From assembly GCA_030589835.1 (NCBI GenBank), contig JAUUZS010000263.1, positions 1 through 6,411 on the forward strand: a stretch of DNA of 6,411 bases, in the 5' to 3' direction. Source of the stretch: Cyclobacteriaceae bacterium (GTDB lineage Bacteria; Bacteroidota; Bacteroidia; Cytophagales; Cyclobacteriaceae). Both the position numbers and the translations under genes were made by a program. Of this stretch, positions 6,061 to 6,411 are shown in pieces (positions within the stretch are counted from its first letter, which is position 1; each line of letters opens with the position of its first letter). The notes beneath the pieces were generated by a model, which was not told the DNA's origin, searched no databases, and was given only the letters and a program-made list of their open reading frames with translations.

Positions 6061-6193
6061 TTACCACGGTGCTTTATCCCGTGGGCACGTTACGATTAGA
6101 AAACAGGGCTTTAGCCCAAAGCAATACGACTAAATTTATGGCTTAATCCAATTTGGAATATTTTATTATCCACGGGCTAAAGCAACGTGGTAA
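6061..6193. repeat. REP/BIME-like cluster: 24-bp terminal inverted repeats plus inner palindrome
   Basis: Positions 6061-6084 and 6170-6193 are inverted repeats matching at 22 of 24 positions (mismatches at pairs 6069/6185 and 6077/6177). Each arm is itself a hairpin: CCACGG (6064-6069) with CCGTGG (6079-6084) on the left, and CCACG (6170-6174) with CGTGG (6186-6190) on the right, the latter enclosing GCT-AA-AGC. A third unit in the middle, GGGCT-TT-AGCCC (6106-6117), shares the same core. A small extra palindrome TCCAA-T-TTGGA lies at 6147-6157. Two hairpins in opposite orientation, each tagged with TTA on the outside, match the architecture of BIMEs mobilised by REP-associated tyrosine transposases. 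No transposase gene is in the window. Confidence 0.75.
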
Positions 6194-6274
6194 CACATTT
6201 GGTTTTCAGTAATATCTGCAAATTGTCGTATACCCAAGCAAGACCTAATTCATAAAATCAATATAATTTCCTAT

Positions 6275-6308
6275 TTTGTACATGGATAAAACTCATTTTA
6301 TATCTTTC
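6275..6308 (+). promoter_or_regulatory. Weak candidate promoter for the right-edge gene
   Basis: TTTG at 6275-6278 is an exact -33 element and TATCTTTC at 6301-6308 matches TAnnTTTG with one mismatch, but the 22-bp spacer is slightly long. It would start transcription near 6315, about 33 nt before the ATG at 6348. Confidence 0.22.
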
Positions 6309-6347
6309 TACTTAAAAATTAACCTGATCGAATAATAATAAAGTGCT

Positions 6348-6411
6348 ATGAAACAATTTAACCAAATGCTTGATTCCCTCAACGGCAATCAAAATATCGC
6401 TTATTCTTTAA
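6348..6411 (+). CDS. Start of an unidentified gene, cut by the window edge
   Basis: An ATG at 6348 opens a frame with no stop through the last base, giving 21 codons. It begins MKQFNQMLDSLNGN and has no signal-peptide or membrane character. It lies after a 326-bp gap with a REP-like cluster and is preceded by AT-rich DNA without a clear Shine-Dalgarno, as for the other genes here. The clean gap upstream and the normal codon mix make a real start likely, but 21 residues are not enough to assign a family. Confidence 0.5.
   Translation, partial: MKQFNQMLDSLNGNQNIAYSL

Larger units (their letters stand above)
6022..6347. other. Intergenic gap containing a REP-like cluster
   Basis: This 326-bp stretch has no credible gene. 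It holds the palindrome cluster at 6061-6193, which may also end transcription from both sides, and an AT-rich part (about 6200-6347) that should contain the promoter of the next gene. Confidence 0.6.

Overview
The window looks like a nitrate/nitrite transport locus of a low-GC Bacteroidota bacterium. The assignment rests on protein style, the absence of clear Shine-Dalgarno sequences before most starts, one good match to the Bacteroidota -7 promoter element (TAnnTTTG), and a cluster of REP-like palindromes built on a GGGCT..AGCCC core. Genus cannot be told from the sequence.

Layout. On the minus strand at the left lie an FNR-type Crp/Fnr regulator (83-805) and, upstream of it in the same direction, a 155-residue protein I do not recognise (872-1339). 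A 571-bp divergent regulatory region follows (1340-1910). It contains two palindromes with identical half-sites, ATGAT-N4-ATCAT, which closely resemble FNR boxes, plus a third unrelated palindrome, two candidate promoters and a stem-loop. On the plus strand there are two successive NarK-family MFS transporters. The first (1911-3488) is of the NarK1/NNP type and the second (3625-5226) is of the NarK2 type, like E. coli NarK/NarU. A hemerythrin-like di-iron protein follows (5299-6021), with a ligand pattern like that of the NO-stress/Fe-S-repair protein YtfE/RIC. After it comes a 327-bp gap with a REP/BIME-like repeat cluster (6061-6193), and then the first 21 codons of another gene that runs off the window.

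How the genes may work together (inference). The regulator carries four cysteines placed like the [4Fe-4S] ligands of FNR, so it probably senses oxygen and/or NO. The two FNR-like boxes lie between its transcription unit and the narK genes, so it may control both, including itself. The two transporters would divide the work of nitrate uptake and nitrate/nitrite exchange. The di-iron protein would deal with NO or damaged iron centres that come with nitrite metabolism. No nitrate or nitrite reductase is visible, so respiratory versus assimilatory use cannot be settled here.

The most noteworthy points are the twin FNR-like boxes paired with a regulator whose recognition helix differs at one specificity residue, the two extra membrane helices in the middle of both NarK proteins, the compact BIME-like repeat, and the unidentified protein encoded just upstream of the regulator.
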